From Shewanella electrodiphila (GTDB lineage Bacteria; Pseudomonadota; Gammaproteobacteria; Enterobacterales; Shewanellaceae), in the NCBI RefSeq assembly GCF_023283985.1, contig NZ_JAKIKU010000007.1:62001-126000 (forward strand): a stretch of 64,000 bases of DNA, written 5' to 3'. The notes under the pieces were generated by a model that made no database searches, was not told the origin of the DNA, and worked only from the letters and a program-made list of their open reading frames with translations. The position numbers were made by a program, and so were the translations under genes. Below, piece after piece: positions 29,772 to 39,429 of this stretch. Numbering within the stretch: the first letter of the stretch is position 1; each line of letters begins with the position of its first letter.

Positions 29772-31142
29772 ATGTTTAACAGAAATGTGTGCAGTTTGAT
29801 GATGGTTTGCTTGGGAAGTGTGTCATTGATGGGGTGCGACTCTATTGATGGTGATAGTGATGATGACTCAGATTCCGTTGCGTATGTGCAATATTATAAT
29901 GCCTCAGCGAACAGTACTGCCACGTCGCTAGTGTTAGATGATTATGAATACAGTTATATTGAATTTGGAGATTCCATGCCGCGATATGGCTACGATACAG
30001 GTAGCGTGGCAATGGAAATATATGGTCAAGATGAAAATGAAGACACGGTCACGATTTATAGTGAGGATATGAGCTTCAGTAATGAAGATAATCATTTATT
30101 TGTTTTATATGGAGACTATCAATCGCCAGAATTATTAGACATTAGCTACGAACGTAGCGATATGGATGATATGAATGATGATGACGATGAAGATTACAGT
30201 AAAATGCAGGTCTTGGTAGCCAATGTTACGTCTGAAGATATGGCCTATGACGCTTATATTTCGCTAGACAGCGATGAATATCAAGATGCGACAATGTTAG
30301 GCAGTATCGGATACCGTGGCTACACTACCGAGCTGATGTTAGATACCGATGAATATATTATCTATTTAACTGATCAGGGGACTGATAACGTGGTTTACAC
30401 CACAGAAAGTATGAGCTTAACCACTGAGACTGTTTATAAATTTGTGCTGCGTAACAGTTTTGGCTCGGGTGATTTAAAGGTCACGCTAGACAGTGTGGAC
30501 TCAACATCGACGCCAGTTACTTATACTAATATTGATTCTACCGCTGACTTCAGGGTATTTAATGGCCTTGAAGACATCACGCTAAATGTCGATGTGGTGA
30601 GTAAGCTAGAGTCGCATTATCTGCATGATATTACGCCATTCACTGTTAGCGACTTCCAGCAAACGGGTTTTAATGACTATGGCGTAACAGTGACTAATAC
30701 CGATACCAGTGAAGTTATCTTGGATAACGTGTTAGTGACCTTTAACCAAGATGATATCCGCACCTTACTGTTGTACCAAGAAGATGACAGTATCAAAGGC
30801 ATGGTGATCGAACATGACATGCGCCCAAGAGCTTATGAATACAATGTTGATGTGGCGAACTTATCAGAAGATTATGATGACTTAACTGTGTATTTTGTTA
30901 ATAGCACGGAAACCATTGAATCAGCTGAATACACGATTGAGGATATTGATTTTACTGAACAAGAAAGCCTTGTTATGCCTCAAGATGACTATGAAATTAA
31001 TGTGGTTTATGAATCTGATAATGGCACCCAAACCTTGCTATATCAGTCAGACCTTATCACGTTTGATGGTGATACTAACTATAGCTTTGTATTAACCAAA
31101 GACAGCGAAAGTCAGTTTGGCTACACCTTACATCAGCTTTAA
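29772..31142 (+). CDS. Acidic lipoprotein of unknown function, DUF4397-like
   Basis: Lipoprotein of 456 residues. Signal peptide with lipobox SLMGC (Cys22), then an Asp/Ser-rich linker. The body is beta-rich with several similar modules, each opening V-x-V/Y-x-N-A/V-T/S (YVQYYNASAN; MQVLVANVTS; DFRVFNGLED; YEYNVDVANLS), reminiscent of DUF4397 repeats. The sequence is unusually rich in Asp, Glu and Tyr. No catalytic motif. A cell-surface binding role is possible but unproved. GGAGTAG precedes the ATG; the gene stands alone between terminators. Confidence 0.65.
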   Translation: MFNRNVCSLMMVCLGSVSLMGCDSIDGDSDDDSDSVAYVQYYNASANSTATSLVLDDYEYSYIEFGDSMPRYGYDTGSVAMEIYGQDENEDTVTIYSEDMSFSNEDNHLFVLYGDYQSPELLDISYERSDMDDMNDDDDEDYSKMQVLVANVTSEDMAYDAYISLDSDEYQDATMLGSIGYRGYTTELMLDTDEYIIYLTDQGTDNVVYTTESMSLTTETVYKFVLRNSFGSGDLKVTLDSVDSTSTPVTYTNIDSTADFRVFNGLEDITLNVDVVSKLESHYLHDITPFTVSDFQQTGFNDYGVTVTNTDTSEVILDNVLVTFNQDDIRTLLLYQEDDSIKGMVIEHDMRPRAYEYNVDVANLSEDYDDLTVYFVNSTETIESAEYTIEDIDFTEQESLVMPQDDYEINVVYESDNGTQTLLYQSDLITFDGDTNYSFVLTKDSESQFGYTLHQL

Positions 31143-31145
31143 AAC

Positions 31146-31180
31146 TCTTATGTTTATTCAGTAAAATGTAAAACATAAGA
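31146..31180 (+). other. Perfect 10-bp inverted repeat after the lipoprotein gene
   Basis: TCTTATGTTT (31146-31155) pairs with AAACATAAGA (31171-31180) across a 15-base loop. It directly follows the stop codon and precedes the main terminator. Confidence 0.5.
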
Positions 31181-31192
31181 CCCCAGAAATAC

Positions 31193-31225
31193 AAATGCCG
31201 ATATGTTGAATATCGGCATTTTCAT
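31193..31225. terminator. Terminator between convergent genes
   Basis: AAATGCCGATAT and ATATCGGCATTT form a perfect 12-bp stem with a 5-base loop followed by TCATTT. It separates the lipoprotein gene from the chemoreceptor on the other strand. Confidence 0.75.
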
Positions 31226-31268
31226 TTCTAGTGATCTGTAAAGAGGGCTTATTTACATAAAGCGCCCT

Positions 31269-32708
31269 TTAAGCTGTTTGGTAGTTACTTAAAATTCTGC
31301 CCAAATTAGCTGATGCGGCAGATAGTTCAACGACACCATTTGAAGACTGGCTTGCAAGATCGCGGATGGTGTTTGATTTAACACGAATTTCCGTCAACTC
31401 TTTAGCAATATCATTAGCCACAGCGCTTTGCTCTTCAGACGATGTTGAAATATGGAAGCTCATGTCCATAATCGAACGCGATGACTCAGCAATGGCGTTC
31501 ACATCAGTCCCAATATTAGTGATTAAGTCGCTACTGCTTTGCGCTTGCTTAACAGTATCTTGAGTAATGCTATCAATATTTTGCGTTTCAGATTGCAGCT
31601 GCTCAATCATAGATTGGATTTCAACAGTTGCTGATTGTGTGCGACTTGCAAGGGTACGCACCTCATCGGCAACGACAGCAAAGCCTCGACCCATTTCGCC
31701 GGCGCGAGCGGCTTCAATTGCCGCATTTAATGCCAGTAAATTCGTTTGCTCAGAAATGGCATTAATTGTGGTGATCACCTCATTAATTTTAGTGGCATTC
31801 TCTTTCAGGCTACCAACAGAATCTGAGGTTTTTTCAATGTAAGTCGATAACTGCTGAATTTCTTCAATCGCACGTTTCACCCGAGTATAACTCTGCTTAG
31901 TGTATTCAGAATCTTGCTCAACTTGCTGAGTGGTATTTTTAGCAATATTTGATACTTCAAGTGATGACGCGGTCATTTCTTCCATTGCAGTTGCAACTGA
32001 ATCTAATGAAATGTATTGCTGATCGATTTGGTCTGCACTTTGCTGGGTTTCATCTGCAAAGGAGCTTGATGTTGTATGTAGAGTGTCAGCACTTTGCTTA
32101 ACCGTAACAACCAATTCAGTTAATGTATCCATTGCTTGGTCTAGTGCGCAGCCAATAGTACCAAATTCATCGCGACCAGGATGGAAACCTAAGCGCGAAG
32201 TTAAATCGCCTTTGCCAATTTTAGCAGTGGTATCCCATAGTACCCACAACGCACCCCCAATGAAGGTCGCATTCCAATAAATCACCAATGCAAATGGCAA
32301 CACCCACAAGAATGACAGTAACAAGCTATAAAATGCATCTTGTTTGGCATCGTTTTCAAGTTGATAAACTGATTGGTTTAATGAGTAATACTGGCCATTA
32401 GCTTGGACAACAGCAGTGATATTATTGTCGTTACGTTGGCTTTGTTGATTATAATCAGACACAGATAAACCTGCACTACTTGCTTGGTCTAACTGGTTTG
32501 TGGCTTCAAGCGCATTAACGGTCGCGGTGACTTTTTCTGTCAGCACAGTCATAGAGTGTTGTTCTATTTGGTTAATGCTATTGAAATAACTGTTAACCGA
32601 CACACTGCCGATAATCAGTAAAAAGAGTGCAAAAATAGCCCAGAACTTATCGTTAATAGACATTTTGATAAAAAGCTTATCAATATTACGAAATTCAACT
32701 TGCTTCAT
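31269..32708 (-). CDS. Methyl-accepting chemotaxis protein
   Basis: Chemoreceptor of 479 residues. Two membrane helices (about 22-42 and 126-150) enclose a small periplasmic region of roughly 85 residues. A HAMP-like linker follows and then the signalling hairpin, with the conserved tip [32 protein letters not shown]. The receptor should feed CheA/CheW; the ligand is unknown. The periplasmic part is too short for a Cache or four-helix domain of usual size. ATG at 32708 is preferred to a TTG at 32741. No C-terminal CheR-binding pentapeptide is seen. Confidence 0.92.
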   Translation of the reverse strand: MKQVEFRNIDKLFIKMSINDKFWAIFALFLLIIGSVSVNSYFNSINQIEQHSMTVLTEKVTATVNALEATNQLDQASSAGLSVSDYNQQSQRNDNNITAVVQANGQYYSLNQSVYQLENDAKQDAFYSLLLSFLWVLPFALVIYWNATFIGGALWVLWDTTAKIGKGDLTSRLGFHPGRDEFGTIGCALDQAMDTLTELVVTVKQSADTLHTTSSSFADETQQSADQIDQQYISLDSVATAMEEMTASSLEVSNIAKNTTQQVEQDSEYTKQSYTRVKRAIEEIQQLSTYIEKTSDSVGSLKENATKINEVITTINAISEQTNLLALNAAIEAARAGEMGRGFAVVADEVRTLASRTQSATVEIQSMIEQLQSETQNIDSITQDTVKQAQSSSDLITNIGTDVNAIAESSRSIMDMSFHISTSSEEQSAVANDIAKELTEIRVKSNTIRDLASQSSNGVVELSAASANLGRILSNYQTA

Positions 32709-32900
32709 AGTGCCGACACTTAAATGATGGAAATTAACCAAATTCTAGAGCAGCTTGATCGGTTTGGATACGATTTTTTGACAAAATATATTCTTTTTTA
32801 TTCGATTTGTTACATGTGGTTGCTGTAAACAACATAACTAAAAGTTATTTCATTGTACCTCTTTGTAAACAAGGTCTTTTTTTTAGGTTTTTTATCATTA

Positions 32901-33869
32901 TTAATTCATCACCTTAAGCAAAAACCGTCTAAAAGCATTTTCAAATGCATGGATTAAATCTGGGGTTTGTTGCTCTGACAAAATATGCAGCATTCCAGCA
33001 TACGAAACAGCTTGATGTGCATAGCAAATACTTTCAGCAAGCTGCCATGCTCGTTTTAATTCATCTTTGGAGCCATATTTTGACCATTGATTTAAGTAAG
33101 CATCAATAATTTGTTGCTTCCCCTCACTGTCATCCATTCTAAATAAGTAAGTGCCATCGATAAAAGGGTGACTAATGCAGCCGTCGCTCCAATCAAAGAA
33201 GGTAAAGTGTTCTTTTACGTCATTACGTGGAGCAATATTTTCGATGTGTAAATCACTATGAACCAAGCTAGAAGGCAACTGATAAGCGGCTAATGCTGTG
33301 ACAGATTGTTTGAGCTTAGTGAGTACTTGGCTTAGGCGTTCAGTAGATAGGTCAATATCTTGGGGGAAGCGAGAAATAATGGCCTTATCATTAAAAATGC
33401 GCTGCAGCTGTGTTGGTAATTGGGTAATGTCACGACGAATACAGCCAGCCGCTTCTAACTCTTCAATGTGGTCAACAGAAGCCAATTGTAGATTGGCGAA
33501 CTCAGTAAAAGGTTTAACCCAGTCACAAAGCGGCACGGTATCGACAAATGCCTCACCAAAACTTTCGGTTAACATCCATTGCTGATGGGCGTCGAATGCG
33601 ATGACTTTAGCGCTATATTGTGGAAACAGTTCAAATAACTTTGAACATAGACTGGCCTCATTTGAAAACAAAGGTAAGAAAGCCGTGGCCTTAAAGAAAG
33701 TATCACCTGAGCCAGTTGATTGCTTGAGTACATGACCCAAAGCCCACGTTTTAACAACTTGTAATTCATCGATTAAACGAATGTTTTGTTTGCTTAACTC
33801 AGCTTCAGTCCAGCGCTGAGCGGTTTGCGGCCAATTGGCTTGTTGCCAGGATTGTAGTGTCTTGCTCAT
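32901..33869 (-). CDS. APH-family small-molecule kinase
   Basis: Kinase-fold protein of 322 residues related to aminoglycoside/choline/homoserine kinases. The catalytic loop VHSDLHIENI (His204, Asp206, Asn211 region) and the metal-binding Asp in FTFFDWSDGC are present. No glycine-rich loop of protein kinases is seen, as is normal in this family. The substrate is not deducible. An aminoglycoside resistance role is not supported by context. Confidence 0.75.
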   Translation of the reverse strand: MSKTLQSWQQANWPQTAQRWTEAELSKQNIRLIDELQVVKTWALGHVLKQSTGSGDTFFKATAFLPLFSNEASLCSKLFELFPQYSAKVIAFDAHQQWMLTESFGEAFVDTVPLCDWVKPFTEFANLQLASVDHIEELEAAGCIRRDITQLPTQLQRIFNDKAIISRFPQDIDLSTERLSQVLTKLKQSVTALAAYQLPSSLVHSDLHIENIAPRNDVKEHFTFFDWSDGCISHPFIDGTYLFRMDDSEGKQQIIDAYLNQWSKYGSKDELKRAWQLAESICYAHQAVSYAGMLHILSEQQTPDLIHAFENAFRRFLLKVMN

Positions 33870-34097
33870 AAAGGGTTTCCTAGGCAGTCATTAATTCAGC
33901 TGATACTGTAAAATAAAATGTGAATGTACGTTTGCTTACGATTATTGTTAATTTTATTAAGTCTTTAAAATTAGTTGGTTATAGGTAATTGTTGTGTTGA
34001 AGTTGCCCATAGGATAACACTTTGATTGCACTGTGAGACATTTGGACATTTAATAGACGCACACAAATACCCTAGATTAATAAAAAAGAGAACCGGT

Positions 34098-35654
34098 ATG
34101 AAGGCTATTACCCTCGCAGCGACGCTGCTTTGTTTTTCCCCCCTATTGGCGACAACCTCAGTTTTAGCGGAAGACGACACTAACAACACTCGCTCATCAT
34201 CTATGGCTGAACACAGTCGTAAAATCGCTGTTGATGAAACCGTGGTGACAGAACATAAAACGAAAGTGAATGGTAATAGTTTTTCCTATACCGCCACGGT
34301 AGGTACGCAACCAGTATGGAATGAAAATGGCGATGCGGTGGCAACCCTTAACTACACCTATTACCAGCGTGAAAATGTGCGTAACACAGCGAAACGCCCT
34401 TTATTGATTTCATTTAATGGTGGACCAGGTTCTGCATCGGTATGGATGGATATTGGTTACACAGGCCCGCGTGCGATTAATGTTGATGAAGAAGGTTATC
34501 CGTTGCAACCATACGGGGTAAAAGCGAACCCTCATTCAATTCTTGATATTGCTGACATCGTTTACGTAAACCCAGTTAACACTGGTTACTCAAGAGTACT
34601 GCCCAATAAAGATGGCGAGATGCCAAGCAAAGATGAACAACAAAAAATGTTTTTTGGTGTGAATGCTGACATTAAGTATTTGGCTGAATGGCTAAATACG
34701 TTTGTGAGTCGCAATGAACGTTGGCGCTCACCTAAATACCTTATTGGCGAAAGCTACGGTACAACTCGTGTCTCTGGTTTGGCATTAGAGTTACAAGACC
34801 GTCAATGGATGTATCTTAACGGTGTCGTTTTAGTGTCACCGACAGACATAGGTATTGAGCGTAAAGGGCCTGTTAAATCGGCTAATCGCCTACCGTATTT
34901 TGCGGCGGCGGCTTGGTATCACAAGGCCTTGTCTGCAGAATTACAAAATGCTGATTTAACCGAGTTTCTCCCAGAAGTTGAAGCGTTTACGATTAATGAA
35001 TATATTCCTGCATTAGCCATGGGTGGCTTTATCGCGCCTGATCACAAGCAGAAAATAGCTGAAAAAGTGGCTTATTTTTCAGGCTTGAGTGTGGATGAAG
35101 TACTTAAATCTAACCTTGATGTATCGACACGCTTTTTTTGGAAGGCGTTACTTCGAGAGCGTGGCCAAACGGTAGGTCGTTTAGATTCGCGTTACCTGGG
35201 TATTGATAAGCAAGATGTGGGTGACAGCCCTGATTACAATGCGGAGTTAACCTCATGGTTGCACTCGTTTACCCCAGCGATTAATGCTTACATGCGTGAA
35301 GAGTTAAATTATAAAACGGATATCAAGTATTACATGTTAGGTAATGTACACCCTTGGGATCGTACCAATAATAAAACCGGCGAAAACTTACGTCAGGCAA
35401 TGGCGCAAAACCCATACTTAAATGTGATGGTGCAAGCTGGTTATTATGATGGTGCGACCAATTATTTTGATGCCAAATACAGCATGTGGCAACTTGACCC
35501 AAGCAGTAAAATGAAAGACCGTTTAAGCTTTAAAGGCTACCGTAGCGGTCATATGATGTACTTGCGTTCAGAAGACTTAAAGCAATCTAATCAAGATTTA
35601 CGTGAGTTTATTGAAGCGACTATGCCAAAAGAAAATGAGGCTGCAAAATATTAA
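34098..35654 (+). CDS. Secreted serine carboxypeptidase (peptidase family S10)
   Basis: S10 carboxypeptidase of 518 residues with an N-terminal signal peptide (cleavage near SVLAED). Family motifs: FNGGPGSASVW (oxyanion region), catalytic Ser219 in GESYGTTR and His485 in YRSGHMMYL; the catalytic Asp lies between, probably in the NVMVQAGYYDGAT segment. Expected to remove C-terminal amino acids from peptides in the periplasm or outside. ATG at 34098 is preceded by AAGAG; a TTG at 34026 would place a non-signal extension first. Confidence 0.88.
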   Translation: MKAITLAATLLCFSPLLATTSVLAEDDTNNTRSSSMAEHSRKIAVDETVVTEHKTKVNGNSFSYTATVGTQPVWNENGDAVATLNYTYYQRENVRNTAKRPLLISFNGGPGSASVWMDIGYTGPRAINVDEEGYPLQPYGVKANPHSILDIADIVYVNPVNTGYSRVLPNKDGEMPSKDEQQKMFFGVNADIKYLAEWLNTFVSRNERWRSPKYLIGESYGTTRVSGLALELQDRQWMYLNGVVLVSPTDIGIERKGPVKSANRLPYFAAAAWYHKALSAELQNADLTEFLPEVEAFTINEYIPALAMGGFIAPDHKQKIAEKVAYFSGLSVDEVLKSNLDVSTRFFWKALLRERGQTVGRLDSRYLGIDKQDVGDSPDYNAELTSWLHSFTPAINAYMREELNYKTDIKYYMLGNVHPWDRTNNKTGENLRQAMAQNPYLNVMVQAGYYDGATNYFDAKYSMWQLDPSSKMKDRLSFKGYRSGHMMYLRSEDLKQSNQDLREFIEATMPKENEAAKY

Positions 35655-35692
35655 CTGCTTATGTCTGCTAACAGATTGTCGAACTTATTGAG

Positions 35693-35720
35693 CAATTAAC
35701 AATTAACAATTAGCAATTAG
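35693..35720 (+). repeat. Heptamer tandem repeat CAATTAA/CAATTAG
   Basis: Four 7-bp units in a row (CAATTAA twice, CAATTAG twice), followed by CAAGCAAGCAAG. Located in the gap after the S10 peptidase gene. Permuted, the unit AATTAGC is one base from the reverse complement (GATTAGC) of the heptamer repeated at 61934. Confidence 0.7.
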
Positions 35721-35750
35721 CAAGCAAGCAAGTAATTAAGTGATAATGAT

Positions 35751-35774
35751 AAAGGAGCTTCGGCTCCTTTTTTA
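35751..35774 (+). terminator. Terminator after the S10 peptidase gene
   Basis: AAAGGAGC TTCG GCTCCTTT followed by TTTA; GC-rich stem with a stable UUCG tetraloop. Confidence 0.88.
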
Positions 35775-35905
35775 TCTATCAAATCAGCCTATTTAGTAAT
35801 ATTATTCAATGTATTAGTGACCTAATTTTTCACCTAGTGCTTGATCTAGTTCTTGTTGAATATATTGCATCAATAAGCATAAAAAATAATAAATTGGAAT
35901 GTAAA

Positions 35906-38086
35906 ATGAGAGTGAGCATATTATCTGCGGTGTCGTTGCCTATCATTCTGGCTATGCCAATGTTGGCACAAGCTAAATCGGTTATCACTAAAACGGCTAT
36001 AACTAAAACGCCAATGGCGAGTGAAGTTTTGTGTGACGCTGAAAACATCACCCCGATTTATCAGATCCAAGGTACTGGCTCTACTAGTCCATTTGTTACT
36101 GCGCAAAGCAATGAATCCGTTAAGGAAGTCACCACCACAGGTGTAGTCACAGCTAGAGCGGAAAGATTATATAAAGGCTTCTTTATTCAAGATCCACTAG
36201 GTGATGGTTCACCTTTGACATCTGACGGTATTTTTGTCCATTGGGGCGCTTCTGCGCCAGCTGAAATCGTCCCAGGAATGGAAATCTGCGTAACAGGTAA
36301 AGTACAAGAATACTCAGGTTTTACCCAAATCAATCTTGAGCCCCAGCAAAAATATAAACTCGGTAATCAAGTTGGTGAGATAGCCGCAACTCCATTGCAG
36401 GTAAAAGAGGGTCAAAGCTTAGCTCAAGCCCTTGAACGATTTGAAGGCATGAAGGTGGTGTTAACCGCTGAGAGTGACATGACAGTTACACGTTCATTCA
36501 GTCTTGATTATGACTCGTATCGCAACAATATGGTGTTATCCCATCAAGCGCCATTAATGAAAGCCACTCAGGTTTATGCGCCTTTATCTACTGAGGCGAT
36601 AGCACTAAATAAAGCCAATATCAGTAATCAGCTGGTGGTTGAATCAGACTATAAAGCTGACCATGGCAAGGTACCGTACTTTCCAAGTTTTAATGCCGAG
36701 AATGGTTATATTCGCATCGGCGATACATTGATCAATATTGAAGGGGTCATCGGCTATAGCTACGACAAATATCGCTTTATGCCAATCAACGAAATCAGTG
36801 CCAGTGACTTTGTGCGCAATCAGGATCGCAGCGCTGCGCCAGCGATAGCGAATCAAGGTGATTTACGTGTAGCCAGTTTTAACGTGCTGAACTTCTTTAA
36901 CAGCCCATTTGGCGGTGATGCTAATCCATTAGGTCACAATCGCGGCGCCAAGATAGAGTCAGAAATGCTGCTGCAACGAACAAAAATCATTAATGCGATG
37001 GCGGCAATGAATGCTGACATTATTGGCTTAATGGAAGTTGAAAATAATGGTTTTGGTGAGTTAAGTGCAATTCAAAACTTAGTCACTGCGCTAAATGACA
37101 AACAGCCTACTGAACTTGCTTATCAATTTGTCGAAGTGACTGACAACAATGGCTTGGTTGGCAGTGATGCCATCGCTGTCGGCATATTATATCGACCTGC
37201 TGTGGTCACTTTAGATGGCCTAGCAAAGGTTATCGCTACGCCAGAGCAACACGTGGAAGAGGGCGTTGTTTCACGTATTAAAGATGGCGTAAAAGAGTTG
37301 AATCCAGCTTACAAAAAATATCAGCGCCACAGTTTGATGCAAGGTTTTAGGCTTAATGATCAAAAACTGACTATTGTAGTTAACCATTTTAAATCTAAAG
37401 GCTCAGGCTGTTTAGAAGATTGGTTAAGCTTTAATGAAGATTCAGAACCTGAGGATTTACAGGGAAAGTGTAATGCGTTTCGTGTTTCCGCCGCCAAGGT
37501 GATTGGTGAGTCGATAATAGACTTAGACGGAGATGTGCTGGTTATCGGCGATTTGAATGCCTATGGCAAAGAAGATCCATTAGCCGTGTTAACTGACTAT
37601 GATGCCAATCGTAGTGAACGTGTTATCAGTACTGCATCACACACTCGCTTAAATGGCCTAGATCATGAAGCCCAAGGGTTGGTGATTGATAAAGGGTTCG
37701 GGTTAATTAATTTAAATACCCAAGCACATGGCCCTGAGACTTACTCGTACAGTTATCGTGGTGAATTGGGCAACTTAGACCACGCCTTAGGTAATTTAAG
37801 CTTAGCAGCGCGGTTAGTGGCGATTGAAGATTGGCATATTAATGCCGTTGAATCGAGCTTGTTTGAATACAGCAGTAAATATACTGGAGAGTTGGCTAAG
37901 TCTGACAATGCTTACTCTTCCTCTGATCACGATCCAGTGCTCATCGCGCTGTCATACCCTGAGGCGCAAGCATCTAATGTGGCAGTGATTAAAGATAAGG
38001 CTGCTGGCGCGAGTTTAAGCTTTTTAGGTTTATTATTGTTATCCGCATTAGGGTTTGGCCGTAAGAGCAGGCGGCTCACTGTTTAA
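35906..38086 (+). CDS. ExeM-like extracellular endonuclease/exonuclease/phosphatase protein
   Basis: Secreted nuclease of 726 residues. Signal peptide (cleavage near MLAQAKS), an OB-like N-terminal domain (about 50-290) and an EEP-fold catalytic domain from about 300. Catalytic motifs: NVLNFFN, GLMEVENNG (metal-binding Glu), NHFKSKGSG, VIGDLNAYG and SSDHDPV (catalytic His). The C-terminus has a hydrophobic helix then an Arg/Lys cluster (SLSFLGLLLLSALGFGRKSRR), like GlyGly-CTERM tails that rhombosortase cleaves. Related Shewanella ExeM degrades extracellular DNA in biofilms. ATG at 35906 chosen because it opens the signal peptide. Confidence 0.88.
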   Translation: MRVSILSAVSLPIILAMPMLAQAKSVITKTAITKTPMASEVLCDAENITPIYQIQGTGSTSPFVTAQSNESVKEVTTTGVVTARAERLYKGFFIQDPLGDGSPLTSDGIFVHWGASAPAEIVPGMEICVTGKVQEYSGFTQINLEPQQKYKLGNQVGEIAATPLQVKEGQSLAQALERFEGMKVVLTAESDMTVTRSFSLDYDSYRNNMVLSHQAPLMKATQVYAPLSTEAIALNKANISNQLVVESDYKADHGKVPYFPSFNAENGYIRIGDTLINIEGVIGYSYDKYRFMPINEISASDFVRNQDRSAAPAIANQGDLRVASFNVLNFFNSPFGGDANPLGHNRGAKIESEMLLQRTKIINAMAAMNADIIGLMEVENNGFGELSAIQNLVTALNDKQPTELAYQFVEVTDNNGLVGSDAIAVGILYRPAVVTLDGLAKVIATPEQHVEEGVVSRIKDGVKELNPAYKKYQRHSLMQGFRLNDQKLTIVVNHFKSKGSGCLEDWLSFNEDSEPEDLQGKCNAFRVSAAKVIGESIIDLDGDVLVIGDLNAYGKEDPLAVLTDYDANRSERVISTASHTRLNGLDHEAQGLVIDKGFGLINLNTQAHGPETYSYSYRGELGNLDHALGNLSLAARLVAIEDWHINAVESSLFEYSSKYTGELAKSDNAYSSSDHDPVLIALSYPEAQASNVAVIKDKAAGASLSFLGLLLLSALGFGRKSRRLTV

Positions 38087-38181
38087 TGAGCATGATAGCT
38101 TAACAACAGGCGTGACTTGTATTTGATTTTATTGAATAGATAAATTGGTTTTATTGGATAGATTGATTCATCAATACCAAC

Positions 38182-38210
38182 AAAAAAGGAGCCTATTGGC
38201 TCCTTTTTTT
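38182..38210. terminator. Bidirectional terminator between convergent genes
   Basis: AAAAAAGGAGCC TATT GGCTCCTTTTTT, a strong stem with A and T tracts on each side; serves the nuclease gene (plus) and the PepSY gene (minus). Confidence 0.9.
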
Positions 38211-38221
38211 AGCTGCAAATA

Positions 38222-39340
38222 TTAAGTTGCTGATTGAGTGTCAATGGCAATTCTTGAACGCTTAGCCGCTGTTTTTTGTTTGCGGCGACTCCAAAATAAA
38301 TATAAGCCAGTAAAACCAAGAAAAACTGGCATTAAACCGACAATACACCAGATAATTCTAGTGAGTAATCCACCAAAATAGCCAAAGTGAAGCTTACGAA
38401 AGCTGTCTAAAAACACCATCAGAAAACCCGCTTCGCGTATATCTTGTTTACTCAACAATTCGCCTGTGGTCTTGTCAAATTTAACTACACTCGAGTATTC
38501 ACTGTTTAATGGGTTACTTGTCTCGACGGCACCATAAAATGAAATATCTCTATCGGGTTCATGGGGCATGGCTAAATAGCCCGCCTGATAAGTTGGGATC
38601 TCTTGGCTGCTTTGCTGCCTGAGCGACTCAAACGAAATATCAGGGCTATGGAGTGGCGCAGTAATATAAACATGGCCGCCGTCACCATGGTCATTGATTT
38701 CATGCAATATGCCGGCAATATTCCAGTAGCCGCCAGTGAATGCCATGATAAGTAAAATAGGTGAGCTTAAAATGCCAATGAATTTATGGATATCACTGAA
38801 TAAAATTCGTCTTACTGCATTAAAGCGCATAGTGAATATTTTAGCCCAGAAACGACGGTATAAAATAATGCCGCTTATGCCTAAAAATAACATCAGTAGC
38901 GCAGCAAAAAATCCCACCCATGCGCCTTTTACGTGCAATAGAAACGAGTAATGTAACTCTAATAACCAGTCAGTAATATAGTGATCCATGGCTTGTGGCT
39001 GAGATAATAGTTCACCAGAATACTGGTTAATATAGACTTTCCCCCAATCTTCAGTGCCGCGTTTTATCACGTAGGCGGCGTCAGAACGTTGCTTATCATC
39101 GAACAGCTCCCATCCTCCTAATTCGTATTCAGGGTTAGCCGTTAAGGTGGTTTGCATCAAGGTATCTAAGCTGACACGCTCGCTTGTACTCTCAGCGTCA
39201 ACCACCATATGGGCTGGTCGCAGCAAGCTATCTATTTCGACTTTAAAAACCAAAATGCTGCCAGTTATTGAAATGATCAATAACGGCAGCATGGCGATAA
39301 GCGCTCCGTAGGAGTGCCATTTGAATAATGTTTTTCTCAT
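38222..39340 (-). CDS. PepSY-associated transmembrane protein (iron-uptake-associated, possible ferric reductase)
   Basis: Integral membrane protein of 372 residues with the PepSY_TM plan: N-terminal helix (about 12-32), a PepSY-like periplasmic region, two central helices, a second PepSY-like region and a C-terminal helix pair. Conserved His residues lie in the first cytoplasmic segment (KWHSYGALIAMLP), in HYSFLLHVKGAW and in DIHKFIGI, which could ligate heme. Similar proteins are Fur-regulated and sit with siderophore receptors. It follows a TonB receptor gene on the same strand by 89 bases with a 15-bp hairpin between. Confidence 0.82.
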   Translation of the reverse strand: MRKTLFKWHSYGALIAMLPLLIISITGSILVFKVEIDSLLRPAHMVVDAESTSERVSLDTLMQTTLTANPEYELGGWELFDDKQRSDAAYVIKRGTEDWGKVYINQYSGELLSQPQAMDHYITDWLLELHYSFLLHVKGAWVGFFAALLMLFLGISGIILYRRFWAKIFTMRFNAVRRILFSDIHKFIGILSSPILLIMAFTGGYWNIAGILHEINDHGDGGHVYITAPLHSPDISFESLRQQSSQEIPTYQAGYLAMPHEPDRDISFYGAVETSNPLNSEYSSVVKFDKTTGELLSKQDIREAGFLMVFLDSFRKLHFGYFGGLLTRIIWCIVGLMPVFLGFTGLYLFWSRRKQKTAAKRSRIAIDTQSAT

Positions 39341-39387
39341 AATTTACTCTAAGAGGTTAATAACACTTTTAGTCCATCCTAAATAAG

Positions 39388-39422
39388 CAAAGCCTCCTTG
39401 CTAAATGAGCAAGGAGGCTTTG
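39388..39422 (-). promoter_or_regulatory. Perfect 15-bp hairpin between receptor and PepSY gene
   Basis: CAAAGCCTCCTTGCT (39388-39402) pairs with AGCAAGGAGGCTTTG (39408-39422); loop 5 bases. It begins 8 bases past the receptor stop on the minus strand. There is no T tract, so it is likelier an mRNA-stabilising or attenuating stem than a full terminator. Confidence 0.65.
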
Positions 39423-39429
39423 AATAGGG

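Noticed and set aside
32901-33869. Aminoglycoside resistance gene
   Set aside because: Only the general APH kinase fold is visible; no mobile context and no resistance-family signature.
34026-34098. TTG start for the S10 peptidase
   Set aside because: It would place 24 residues before the signal peptide; the ATG at 34098 has a ribosome site and opens the signal peptide.
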